The notes beneath the pieces were generated by a model. The model worked only from the letters and a program-made list of their open reading frames with translations. It was not told where the DNA came from and did not search any database. From positions 61,736 through 125,735 of the forward strand of contig NZ_FNPK01000010.1 of the NCBI RefSeq assembly GCF_900107285.1: a stretch of DNA of 64,000 bases, in the 5' to 3' direction. Source of the DNA: Acinetobacter kyonggiensis (GTDB taxonomy: Bacteria > Pseudomonadota > Gammaproteobacteria > Pseudomonadales > Moraxellaceae). Position 1 is the stretch's first letter; the number at the start of each line of letters is the position of its first letter. Below are positions 63,694-64,000 of the stretch, piece by piece. Both the position numbers and the translations under genes were made by a program.

Positions 63694-64000
63694 TGGATCA
63701 GGAAATTTGAACAACACTTATAAGTGATATTTTGCTCCCCAAATGATGTTATAAACATCAATATATGGAGTATTTTATGGCACGTAGACCAAGAAGAAAT
63801 CATTCAAATGATTTTAAAGCTAAGGTAGCACTTGCTGCGATTAAAGCAGAAAAAACACTTGCTGAATTGAGTGCTGAATTTGATGTTCATCAAAACCAAA
63901 TTATCGACTGGAAAAATCAACTGATTTCAGCTTCCTCGCAAGCTTTCGATCAATCAAAAGCTCCAACAGAACCACCCATCGATCTAAAAAAACTACATGC
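63694..64000 (+). mobile_element. IS3-family insertion sequence, left part
   Basis: The orfA start region and the untranslated stretch before it look like the left end of an IS3-family element. The left inverted repeat probably begins near TGGATCAGG at 63694, which is a guess because the right end is beyond the window. A CACTTATAAGTG palindrome (63715-63726) lies within the leader. Confidence 0.7.
63777..64000 (+). CDS. IS3-family transposase OrfA, 3' end outside window
   Basis: About 74 codons are visible from the ATG at 63777, with GGAG 6 bases upstream. The protein is basic at the start (M-A-R-R-P-R-R-N-H) and then shows the helix-turn-helix segment F-K-A-K-V-A-L-A-A-I-K, L-A-E-L-S-A-E-F-D-V-H and Q-I-I-D-W-K. 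This is the OrfA DNA-binding domain of IS3-group elements; OrfB with the DDE core should follow by frameshift outside the window. Intactness cannot be judged. Confidence 0.88.
   Translation, partial: MARRPRRNHSNDFKAKVALAAIKAEKTLAELSAEFDVHQNQIIDWKNQLISASSQAFDQSKAPTEPPIDLKKLH

Overview
The window is about 64 kb of an Acinetobacter chromosome (Gammaproteobacteria, Moraxellaceae). The assignment rests on low GC content, the split pntAA/pntAB/pntB transhydrogenase, gacS beside cysM, an aryl-polyene pigment cluster, and above all an LOS outer-core-type locus directly downstream of ilvE, the place where A. baumannii carries its OC locus (between ilvE and aspS). The species cannot be named from sequence reading alone.

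Layout. (1) 0.3-4.2 kb: a HEPN-like protein with an altered catalytic motif, then a divergent SoxR unit. The soxR operator lies inside the 19-bp spacer of a promoter reading toward ridA and an MFS exporter; an EamA exporter faces soxR. (2) 4.2-8.2 kb: a long gene-free leader and the pntAA-pntAB-pntB operon. (3) 8.2-10.6 kb: an ammonium transporter with a sigma-54-type promoter and an unrecognised 202-aa partner gene. (4) 10.6-13.6 kb, minus strand: crotonase, tartronate-semialdehyde reductase-like, hydroxypyruvate isomerase-like, and ribosome silencing factor RsfS. (5) 13.7-22.3 kb: the hybrid kinase GacS/BarA, divergent from cysM, a 3'-5' exonuclease, rlmD and relA. (6) 22.4-39.2 kb: a co-directional aryl-polyene (APE) cluster of 19 genes with a good promoter and a terminal hairpin. 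It encodes ketosynthases, a chain-length factor, two ACPs, a ketoreductase, dehydratases (one fused to an AMP ligase), an aromatic ammonia-lyase, acyl- and glycosyltransferases, a LolA-like carrier and an MMPL exporter. (7) 39.2-46.8 kb, minus strand: queA, a DUF3137-like/LemA pair, tgt, yajC, secD, secF. (8) 47-52.4 kb: tRNA-Leu(CAA), an orphan GAF histidine kinase, glnE and ilvE. (9) 52.4-63.6 kb: the putative outer-core/surface-sugar locus, with two ELM1/GtrOC1-type proteins, a polysaccharide deacetylase, several glycosyltransferases, the rmlBDAC dTDP-L-rhamnose operon and a two-domain glycosyltransferase fusion. (10) The last 0.3 kb is the left part of an IS3-family insertion sequence, cut by the window edge.

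How the parts work together. Much of the window is envelope-directed. The APE cluster would make an aromatic polyene acyl chain, attach it to a lipid and move it to the outer membrane. The OC-type locus would build the rhamnose-containing outer core, and SecDF-YajC supports protein export. The amt gene and glnE belong to nitrogen control; relA and gacS are global stress and lifestyle regulators. I found no CRISPR array, prophage, plasmid origin or rRNA. Nothing is clearly an undescribed system. The best leads are the SoxR-ridA-MFS unit, the amt/unknown-protein pair, the altered HEPN protein and the fused glycosyltransferase.
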